This document shows, piece after piece, positions 6,853 through 12,370 of a stretch of DNA of 12,370 bases. Below the pieces are notes generated by a model. The model made no database searches. It was not told where the DNA came from and saw only the letters and a list, made by a program, of their open reading frames with translations. The stretch comes from DATKCJ01 sp035513275 (GTDB taxonomy: Bacteria > Verrucomicrobiota > Verrucomicrobiia > Opitutales > Opitutaceae): assembly GCA_035513275.1 (NCBI GenBank), contig DATKCJ010000166.1, positions 1-12,370 of the forward strand. The letters run 5' to 3'. The position numbers and the translations under genes were made by a program. Each line of letters begins with the position of its first letter. The stretch's first letter is position 1.

Positions 6853-6879
6853 ACCCGCGTTCGGAGATCGCGGGCTACC
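6853..6879. repeat. Half copy of the GTAGC hairpin family (copy D)
   Basis: CCCGCG (6854-6859) pairs perfectly with CGCGGG (6869-6874) around loop TTCGGAGAT, and GCTACC follows at 6874-6879. Read on the minus strand it starts GGTAGC and has the TCTCCGA core, like the left half of the other copies. It faces copy C at 6899-6953, and the two 27-base outer arms match in inverted orientation at 21 of 27 positions. No partner half is evident on its left. It starts 27 bases after the ychF stop. Confidence 0.65.
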
Positions 6880-6898
6880 TTTCGAATACAACTTGTAG

Positions 6899-6953
6899 GT
6901 AGCCCGGCCTCTCCGAGGACGGGTTCTTCGCGAACTGCTTCAAACCCGCTACC
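6899..6953. repeat. 55-bp GTAGC...GCTACC element (copy C)
   Basis: The element starts GTAGC and ends GCTACC. Its left hairpin is CCCG/CGGG plus CCTC/GAGG (6903-6911 with 6915-6923, one G-A mismatch), with the TCTCCGA core at the tip. A short GTTC/GAAC hairpin follows at 6923-6935. The stem sequence differs from copies A, B and D but pairing is kept. It lies 73 bases downstream of ychF and about 100 bases upstream of the lipoprotein gene. Confidence 0.7.
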
Positions 6954-7053
6954 CACCCCCCTTCCCCTGCGCATCTCTTGCGATTCACTCTCCGCGCGGT
7001 CGGAACGTGTTGAAAGTTCCGAAGCCCGCTCGTTACTCTCGGAACCCACTCCC

Positions 7054-8193
7054 ATGAGATCGTTTGTGCCGCATATCTTGCTTCTTGCCACAGTTCTGCT
7101 GACCGCCTCGTGCGGGAAGGAGCCAGTCCGGACCTACCGCGTCGCCAAGGAGAACACCGCCGCGATGCCGCAACCCGCCCCGGGCGGGGGCTTGACGTCT
7201 GTCGCAAGCGGGGTGACGTGGGAATCGCCCGCCGGTTGGGATGCACGCGCGCCCACCAGCGTGCGCATCGGCAACTACGCGATCCCCAACCCTGCCGGCG
7301 AGCCCGCGGATTTCGCGATCACTTCGTTTCCGGGCGATGTCGGCGGCGACCTCGCCAACGTGAATCGCTGGCGCAACCAGATCGGCATGCCGCCGATCGG
7401 CGCCGAGGAACTTCCCGGTGTCCTGAATTCCATCACCGCACCCGCCGGCGATTTCCTCGTCGTCAACTTCATGAATCCCGAGATGAGCGTCCGCGTGATC
7501 GCGGCGATCTTCAAGCAGCCCGACAAAACTTGGTTCTTCAAACTCGCCGGGCCCGACGCCGTCGTCGCCGCGCAGGAGACCGCGCTTCTTGGACTTCTGC
7601 AAACAGTGCGGTTCGGCGCAGAATTCACACCACCGGGCGGCGCCGCTGTCGCAAGCGCTCCGATGAGCGGCAACACGAACGACCTTCCGCCCGGACATCC
7701 GCCAATCGCGGGGATGCCATCCGGCATGCCTGCCGCGACGTCTTCCTCCCCCTCGCCTGCCGCTTCGCAGGCGGGCGCGCTGCCGATCCGCTGGGCGGCG
7801 CCCGACCACTGGATCGCGAAGGAGCTCTCGCAACTCCGCAAGGCGAGCTACGACGTGCACGGCACGGGCGGCGTCGCCGACTTCTCGCTCATTTCGCTCT
7901 CCGGCACCGCCGGCGGGCTGCATGAAAACGTGAACCGCTGGCGCGGCCAGATCGGACTCGATCCGCAGGATGCTGCGGCGATCGATGCCACCGTGCGCCA
8001 CATGGACAGCGCGGGCCTGCACTTCGACGTCGTCGAGTTCGCCTCGACCGGTGCCGATGCGCAGCGAGTGATCGGCGCACTGCTCCCTGTCGCGGGCGAG
8101 ACGTGGTTCTTCAAACTCACCGGGCCCGAAGCGGTCGTGGCCGCCGAACGCGAGTCGTTCATCCGCTTCATCAGGACTGTCCGCATCCGCTGA
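7054..8193 (+). CDS. Lipoprotein with two tandem copies of an unrecognised domain
   Basis: I do not recognise an experimentally characterised family. The 379-residue protein has a lipoprotein signal: a basic start, a hydrophobic core (about 7-17) and a candidate lipobox TASC with Cys20, so it is probably membrane-anchored outside the cytoplasm. Two related domains follow, at about 53-188 and 244-378. Both contain NVNRWRxQIG (102-111 and 292-301), a TWFFKLxGPxAVVAA segment (159-173 and 350-364) and a closing TVR. Copy 1 has WESPAGW (56-62), matched by WAAPDHW (247-253) in copy 2. The linker (about 190-243) is rich in Pro, Gly, Ala and Ser, with GHPPIAGMPSGMP. Its stop is 5 bases before resB, so it is the first gene of a resB-ccsA operon. 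A role in cytochrome c maturation is inferred from position only. No Shine-Dalgarno sequence precedes the ATG. Confidence 0.88.
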   Translation: MRSFVPHILLLATVLLTASCGKEPVRTYRVAKENTAAMPQPAPGGGLTSVASGVTWESPAGWDARAPTSVRIGNYAIPNPAGEPADFAITSFPGDVGGDLANVNRWRNQIGMPPIGAEELPGVLNSITAPAGDFLVVNFMNPEMSVRVIAAIFKQPDKTWFFKLAGPDAVVAAQETALLGLLQTVRFGAEFTPPGGAAVASAPMSGNTNDLPPGHPPIAGMPSGMPAATSSSPSPAASQAGALPIRWAAPDHWIAKELSQLRKASYDVHGTGGVADFSLISLSGTAGGLHENVNRWRGQIGLDPQDAAAIDATVRHMDSAGLHFDVVEFASTGADAQRVIGALLPVAGETWFFKLTGPEAVVAAERESFIRFIRTVRIR

Positions 8194-8198
8194 GCGCC

Positions 8199-9383
8199 AT
8201 GAAACTGATCCTCGACCAATTCCGCGACTTCTTCTCATCGCTGCGCCTCACCGTCGCGCTGCTCGTGCTGTCGATCATCCTGGTGTTCGTCGCCACGCTC
8301 GACCAGGTGAACCTCGGCATCTGGGCCGTGCAGGAGAAATATTTCCAGACGTTCTTCGTCATGAAATATTTCCCGGGGTCCACGATTCCGATCCCGGTGT
8401 TCCCCGGCGGCTACACGATCGGCGGGATGCTCTTGATCAATCTCGTCCTCGCGCACTTCGAGCGCTTCAAGCCTCAGTGGCGCAAGGCGGGCATATCGCT
8501 CACGCACGCCGGCATCGTGCTCCTGCTCGTCGGCGAGTTGTTCACCGGACTCTTCTCCGACGAGAGCCACATGCGATTGGATGAAGGAGGCACAAAGAAT
8601 TTCTCCGAGAGCTTTCTGAAGCGCGAGGTCGCTGTCATCGAGACGACAGAATCCGATTTCGATATTATCACCTCGATCCCGATCGACCGTATCGCGCGCT
8701 CGAAGCCTGTCGACGTGCCGGAACTGCCATTCGTGCTGCGCGTGCGTGAGGGAGCGTTCTATCCGAATTCCGCACTCGCCATGCGCGGGCCGAATATGCC
8801 GCAGGGTCCGTCGATCGCAAACGCCGGTATCGGCCCACAGATCGCAGTCACACCGATGCGCCCGACCTACAAGCCCGACGAGGTCAACGTGCCCTCGATG
8901 TTTGTCGACATCACGGGCCGCGACGGCGCCAGCCTCGGCACCTGGCTTCTCTCCACGATGTTGAGTGCGCCGCAGGAGCTGACAGTCGGCGCGCGCAAGT
9001 TCCGTTTGGATCTGCGACCGACGCGTTTCTACAAGGACTTCAACGTCACCCTGATCGACTTCACGCACGACAAGTATCCCGGCACCCAGATTCCGAAAAA
9101 CTTCTCGAGCAAAGTCCGCGTACTCTCCGACGACCGGAGTGTCGACCGCGAGACGCTCATCTACATGAACAACCCGCTGCGCCACGGCGGCTTCACGTTC
9201 TACCAGTCGGGTTTCGACAACAACGACACGACCTCGGTCCTCCAAGTCGTCCAAAACCCGGGCTGGTTCCTGCCCTACGCGGCATGCGCCCTCGTCACTC
9301 TCGGGCTGCTCATCCAGTTCGGCATCCATCTCAAAGGATTCATCGCCCGCCGCTACGCAAAGAAGAGCGAGGTGACCCCATGA
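8199..9383 (+). CDS. resB: Cytochrome c biogenesis protein ResB (CcsB)
   Basis: ResB is one half of the System II (Ccs) complex, which moves haem to the outer side of the cytoplasmic membrane and attaches it to apocytochrome c. The protein has 394 residues starting MKLILDQFRDFFSSLRL. Transmembrane helices are seen at about 16-33, 70-86, 99-118 (with His103, a candidate haem ligand) and 357-376. Between the last two lies a large extracytoplasmic domain (about 120-355). Family hallmarks are YKDFNVTLIDFTHDKYPGT (278-296) and NNPLRHGGFTFYQSGF (324-339). The longer open frame upstream overlaps the lipoprotein gene and lacks family similarity, so the ATG at 8199 was chosen. The gene starts 5 bases after the lipoprotein stop and overlaps ccsA by 4 bases. 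Confidence 0.95.
   Translation: MKLILDQFRDFFSSLRLTVALLVLSIILVFVATLDQVNLGIWAVQEKYFQTFFVMKYFPGSTIPIPVFPGGYTIGGMLLINLVLAHFERFKPQWRKAGISLTHAGIVLLLVGELFTGLFSDESHMRLDEGGTKNFSESFLKREVAVIETTESDFDIITSIPIDRIARSKPVDVPELPFVLRVREGAFYPNSALAMRGPNMPQGPSIANAGIGPQIAVTPMRPTYKPDEVNVPSMFVDITGRDGASLGTWLLSTMLSAPQELTVGARKFRLDLRPTRFYKDFNVTLIDFTHDKYPGTQIPKNFSSKVRVLSDDRSVDRETLIYMNNPLRHGGFTFYQSGFDNNDTTSVLQVVQNPGWFLPYAACALVTLGLLIQFGIHLKGFIARRYAKKSEVTP
9369..9375 (+). promoter_or_regulatory. Shine-Dalgarno sequence of ccsA
   Basis: GAGGTGA lies 4 bases before the ccsA ATG at 9380, within the last codons of resB. It supports that start and, with the ATGA overlap, suggests coupled translation giving similar amounts of the two partners. 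Confidence 0.7.
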
Positions 9384-11224
9384 AACGCTACATTCCCATC
9401 ATCGTCGGCATCCTCGTGGCGGCGTTCGCCCTCTCCACACTGCGACTGCCGGATTCGAAAACCGCCTTCGACACCGAGAAGTTCGGCACGCTGCCGATCC
9501 TCGTAAACGGTCGCATCAAGCCGCTCGACACCGTCGCGCGCACCTCGCTGCTGTTCATGCAGCACAAGCAGACGTTCAAGCGGCCCGACGGCACACGCCT
9601 CGAGCCGGTCGAGTGGCTGCTCGATGTGTTCTTCCGTCCCGACCTTTCCGATGATTACCGCCACTTCCGGATCGTGAGTCCCGACGTGCTCGCGCTATTC
9701 AGCCTGCGCGAGGAAGACGGCGATCACTTCCGCTACTCGTTCAATCAACTGCGCCCCGCGATTCAAGAACTCGAGCGGCAGGCCGAGCTCACATTCGAGA
9801 TCGAGTCCGCGTTGCGCACGCCGTTCCAGAAGTCGGTCGTGCAACTGCGCGAGCAGATGATGCTCTACCACCGCCTCAAGCACAGCATGCAGTTGCCCGA
9901 CAGCGAGGATTTCCTTGCCGAGGTGCTGCGCTTCCAGGAGGTGCTTCCTGCCGGCGTCGCAGCCGCGCGCGCAAAGAGCACGGGCACCGAGATGAACGAG
10001 GCCGACTTCAAGTCGATCCTCGATTTCGCGAACCGCTACGAGTTCATGGCGTCGATGGCCTACATCCTCCCGGTGCCGCCGCCAGAGGGATCGGCCGACG
10101 GCACAACGTGGTTCAACATCGGCCAGGCACTTCAGCGCGCCTTTGAGAAGCAGGCGATCGATGCGCACGTGATGGCCTATGCCGCCATGGGCCACGCCTA
10201 CCGCGCCGGAAGCCACGAGCAGTTCAATGAGATCGTCCGCATCCACAGCGAGCAGTTCGAGAAGCGGTTCACCGACAAGCTCGACCGGAGCAAGGTCGAG
10301 TTTCGCTTCAACCACGCACAGCCTTTCTACAAGGCGTCGATCCTGTTCGTTCTCGCGTTTCTCCTCGCGGTATTCTCCTGGCTCAAGTGGCCCGAGGAGC
10401 TCGGCCGCTCGGCATTCTGGGTGGTGCTGGTGGCGTTCCTGCTCATGACGCTCGGGATCGCCACGCGCATGTGGCTCGAGGCGAGGCCGCCCGTGACCAA
10501 CCTCTACTCCTCCGCGCTGTTCGTCGGCTGGGGATCCGTGCTCCTTGGGCTCATTCTCGAGCGATTTTTCCGCAACGGAATCGGCAGCGTGACCGCGTCG
10601 ACCGTCGGCTTCCTGTGCCTCGTGATCGCGCACAACCTCTCCTTCACTGGCGACACGATGGAGATGATGCGCGCCGTGCTCGACGACAATTTCTGGCTGG
10701 CGACACATGTGGTCGTCATAACGATCGGCTACTCCGCCATGTTCCTCGCGGGTTTCCTCGCGATCGTCTACGTGGTGATGGGCACGATCACGCGCAGGCT
10801 CGATGCGCCGACCGCCGATGCGCTCACGCGCATGGTCTACGGCATTGTCTGCTTCGCCACGCTGTTCAGCCTCGTAGGCACGATCCTCGGCGGCATCTGG
10901 GCCGACCAGTCGTGGGGCCGCTTCTGGGGATGGGACCCGAAGGAAAACGGCGCGCTGCTCATCGTGCTCTGGTGCGCGGTAATCCTGCACTCTCGCTGGG
11001 GCGGCCTCGTGCGCCAGCGCGGACTCATGAACCTCGCGATCCTCGGCAACGTCGTCACGGCATGGAGCTGGTTCGGCGTGAACATGCTCGGCGTCGGCCT
11101 GCACAGCTACGGGTTCATGGACTCAGCGTTCATCCCGCTCGTCGTCTTCGGCCTCTCGCAAGTCGCCATCGTCGGTCTCGGATCACTGCCGCTGCCGATG
11201 TGGCGGAGCTTCAAGGCGGCGTAG
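9380..11224 (+). CDS. ccsA: Cytochrome c biogenesis protein CcsA (ResC), haem handling, with large N-terminal domain
   Basis: CcsA carries the haem-binding WWD domain of the System II cytochrome c synthetase and works with ResB. The protein has 614 residues, about twice the length of a minimal CcsA. An N-terminal helix (about 5-20) is followed by a roughly 290-residue extracytoplasmic region starting LPILVNGRIKPLDTVARTSL (about 38-57) and containing helical segments. The membrane part (about 318-605) has some eight hydrophobic helices. The WWD motif is WADQSWGRFWGWDPKENGA (507-525). Candidate haem-ligand histidines are His443 in THVVVITIGY and His575 in GVGLHSYGF, flanking the WWD motif as in the family. 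The start at 9380 is supported by a Shine-Dalgarno sequence and by a signal-like N terminus. It is the last gene of the operon; a 53-bp hairpin element starts 10 bases after its stop. Confidence 0.95.
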   Translation: MKRYIPIIVGILVAAFALSTLRLPDSKTAFDTEKFGTLPILVNGRIKPLDTVARTSLLFMQHKQTFKRPDGTRLEPVEWLLDVFFRPDLSDDYRHFRIVSPDVLALFSLREEDGDHFRYSFNQLRPAIQELERQAELTFEIESALRTPFQKSVVQLREQMMLYHRLKHSMQLPDSEDFLAEVLRFQEVLPAGVAAARAKSTGTEMNEADFKSILDFANRYEFMASMAYILPVPPPEGSADGTTWFNIGQALQRAFEKQAIDAHVMAYAAMGHAYRAGSHEQFNEIVRIHSEQFEKRFTDKLDRSKVEFRFNHAQPFYKASILFVLAFLLAVFSWLKWPEELGRSAFWVVLVAFLLMTLGIATRMWLEARPPVTNLYSSALFVGWGSVLLGLILERFFRNGIGSVTASTVGFLCLVIAHNLSFTGDTMEMMRAVLDDNFWLATHVVVITIGYSAMFLAGFLAIVYVVMGTITRRLDAPTADALTRMVYGIVCFATLFSLVGTILGGIWADQSWGRFWGWDPKENGALLIVLWCAVILHSRWGGLVRQRGLMNLAILGNVVTAWSWFGVNMLGVGLHSYGFMDSAFIPLVVFGLSQVAIVGLGSLPLPMWRSFKAA

Positions 11225-11233
11225 GTGTAGCAA

Positions 11234-11286
11234 GTAGCGCAGGTCTCTGACCTGCGAGGCTCGGTGGCGGAGAGGCACGCGCTACC
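11234..11286. repeat. 53-bp GTAGC...GCTACC double-hairpin element (copy B)
   Basis: It has the same length and ends as copy A at 1892-1944. Terminal GTAGCGC and GCGCTAC pair over 7 bp. The left hairpin has a perfect 7-bp stem GCAGGTC/GACCTGC (11239-11245 with 11249-11255) and loop TCT. The right part contains GGCGGAGAGGCAC, a weaker hairpin carrying the GGAGA version of the core. It stands 10 bases after the ccsA stop, the same setting as the other copies, and has no T run. Confidence 0.75.
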
Positions 11287-11304
11287 AATCCGCCTCACGA
11301 AGAA

Positions 11305-11404
11305 AGCGGCAGAGGACTGCCGCACTCCAAGGCGCCTGCGGCGCATCAGCAGAAATGAGCGAACTGCGCGACAGCGTCTTGGAGTGCGGCACTCCTGTGC
11401 CGCT
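11305..11404. repeat. 100-bp element with 31-bp imperfect inverted repeats
   Basis: Arms 11305-11335 and 11374-11404 match in inverted orientation at 28 of 31 positions, with the shared core TGCCGCACTCCAAG and a 38-base centre. Each arm also folds alone: GGCAG-AGGA-CTGCC in the left arm, and GGCAC-AGGA-GTGCC in the right arm read on the minus strand. Two of the three arm differences are the two bases of one pair in this inner stem, so the change is compensatory. No protein-coding potential is evident. A non-coding palindromic repeat, mobile or once mobile, is likely. Confidence 0.75.
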
Positions 11405-11502
11405 ATTACGTGATCTCTGTTCTGGAGCGGGTTGTCCCCAACGCGCTCGTCCGGTTCGCACGCGACTTGAGCGCCGCGCCAGCTTGCCGCTATCCTGGCT
11501 CC

Positions 11503-12370
11503 ATGAGATCCCGCGCACTGCTTCTTGCTTGGTTGAGCACCTCCATCCTCATCGCGCCGATGTCGGCCGCATTCACCAGCCGCGCCAACACGCCTCCGAG
11601 GAAAGTGCTCCTCGGGACGGCACTCGTTGAGCTATCCGGTCCACTCGAGGAGAGGCTGCAGGTCGCAGGAAAACTGATCGATGATGCGGCGCGCGCCGCT
11701 ACCGTCCAATATCCAGGCGACGGTCTCGACCTAGTGATCTTCCCGGAGTTTGCACTGGCCTCCGGAGCGGGCATCACCGCGGCGGAACAAGCAGTCGCGA
11801 TCGAAGGACAGGTGCTCGACGCACTCGGCGCCAAGGCACGCGAACACGGCACTTGGATCGTGATCCCGATGACGCTTCGCGAGGCGGACCGCATTAGCAA
11901 CGCCGCGGTGCTTATCGACCGCGCCGGAAACGTGGCCGGGATCTACCGCAAGACGCATCCAATCTCCGACAGCGGTGGAGTGTTCGAGAGTGGCGTGACT
12001 CCCGGCTCAAGCTACCCGGTCTTCGACTGCGACTTTGGAAAACTCGGGATACTGATCTGCTGGGACATGAGCTACGACAAGCCGTGGCGTGCGCTTGCTG
12101 CGGCCGGGGCGGAGATTATCGCGGTTCCCAGCGCTTCACCACAAACCCTGCGACCGATGTCCGAGGCGCTGCGGCACCATCTCTACGTGGTGACCAGCAC
12201 GCTCAAGGACAACGCCTCGGTGTTCGATCCCATCGGCCGCGTCGTCGCGCAGGTCACGGAGAAACCCGGCGTGCTCGTGCACCAGATCGATCTTTCGTTC
12301 GCGATCCTGCATTGGAGCGAAACTCTGCATGAAGGCCGCGCACTCACGGAGCGGTTCGGTGACCGCGTCG
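11503..12370 (+). CDS. Secreted carbon-nitrogen hydrolase (nitrilase superfamily), C terminus cut by window
   Basis: The protein is a C-N hydrolase of the nitrilase/amidase superfamily, which cleaves nitriles, amides or carbamoyl groups through a Glu-Lys-Cys triad. All three are visible: Glu82 in VIFPEFALASG, Lys150 in IYRKTHP and Cys186 in LGILICWDMSYD. N-terminal residues 1-23 (MRSRALLLAW..., hydrophobic, ending SAA) look like a cleavable signal peptide, so the enzyme probably acts outside the cytoplasm, unlike most family members. The frame stays open for 289 codons to the window edge. The family length of about 270-300 plus the signal suggests little is missing. The substrate cannot be read from the sequence. 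It is preceded by 278 bases of repeat-bearing gap, so it is probably not in the ccsA operon. No Shine-Dalgarno sequence is seen. Confidence 0.9.
   Translation, partial: MRSRALLLAWLSTSILIAPMSAAFTSRANTPPRKVLLGTALVELSGPLEERLQVAGKLIDDAARAATVQYPGDGLDLVIFPEFALASGAGITAAEQAVAIEGQVLDALGAKAREHGTWIVIPMTLREADRISNAAVLIDRAGNVAGIYRKTHPISDSGGVFESGVTPGSSYPVFDCDFGKLGILICWDMSYDKPWRALAAAGAEIIAVPSASPQTLRPMSEALRHHLYVVTSTLKDNASVFDPIGRVVAQVTEKPGVLVHQIDLSFAILHWSETLHEGRALTERFGDRV

Noticed and set aside
7033..8238. 401-codon open frame on the minus strand opposite the lipoprotein gene
   Set aside because: It is antisense to the lipoprotein gene, of low complexity (Arg/Gly/Ala/Asp-rich) and has no recognisable domain. 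The plus-strand frame has a signal peptide and internal domain repeats.
8235..9329. 364-codon open frame on the minus strand opposite resB
   Set aside because: It is the antisense frame of resB, with highly charged composition and no hydrophobic or family signature.
9695..11104. 469-codon open frame on the minus strand opposite ccsA
   Set aside because: It is fully antisense to a well-supported ccsA, is rich in His, Glu, Asp and Arg with no family motif, and reflects the codon bias of GC-rich DNA.
11225..11502. Possible CRISPR array or small coding gene in the ccsA-nitrilase gap
   Set aside because: The repeats are inverted and unequally spaced, with no direct repeat-spacer periodicity. The short open frames there are shadows of palindromic sequence.

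Overview
The window is GC-rich bacterial chromosome with tightly packed housekeeping genes on both strands. It shows no phage, insertion sequence, CRISPR array or tRNA. The gene set and order suggest Verrucomicrobiota or a close PVC relative: rpsP-trmD-rplS without rimM, a two-gene ResB/CcsA cytochrome c maturation system, a three-subunit transhydrogenase, and hairpin repeats in the gene gaps. The phylum call is an inference from gene content; no lineage-defining marker was compared.

Minus-strand half (about 1-5604). Transcription starts near 5604 with rpsP (ribosomal protein S16), then trmD (tRNA m1G37 methyltransferase) and rplS (ribosomal protein L19). A clear intrinsic terminator at about 4123-4153 closes this ribosomal operon. 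A second terminator-like hairpin lies between rpsP and trmD and may attenuate the downstream genes. Further along the same strand come tkt (transketolase) and the NAD(P) transhydrogenase operon pntAA-pntAB-pntB, with pntB cut by the left edge. Transketolase rearranges pentose phosphates, and the transhydrogenase uses the proton-motive force to make NADPH, so both feed central carbon and redox balance.

Plus-strand half (about 5722-12370). ychF, a conserved ribosome-associated ATPase of the Obg family, is divergent from rpsP across a 117-base gap that must hold both promoters. After a repeat-bearing gap comes a compact three-gene operon: an unrecognised lipoprotein with two tandem copies of one domain, then resB, then ccsA. 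The last two overlap by four bases and together form a System II haem export and cytochrome c synthetase complex. The window ends inside a secreted carbon-nitrogen hydrolase of the nitrilase superfamily, with its full Glu-Lys-Cys triad.

The least expected content is in the gaps. Downstream of tkt, ychF and ccsA sit related elements of about 53-55 bases that start GTAGC and end GCTACC. Their hairpin stems differ in sequence but stay paired around a shared TCTCYGA core. A separate 100-base inverted repeat follows ccsA; two of its three arm differences are compensatory. A pair of opposed TTTRC-loop hairpins lies upstream of tkt. Together these look like families of REP-like palindromic elements.
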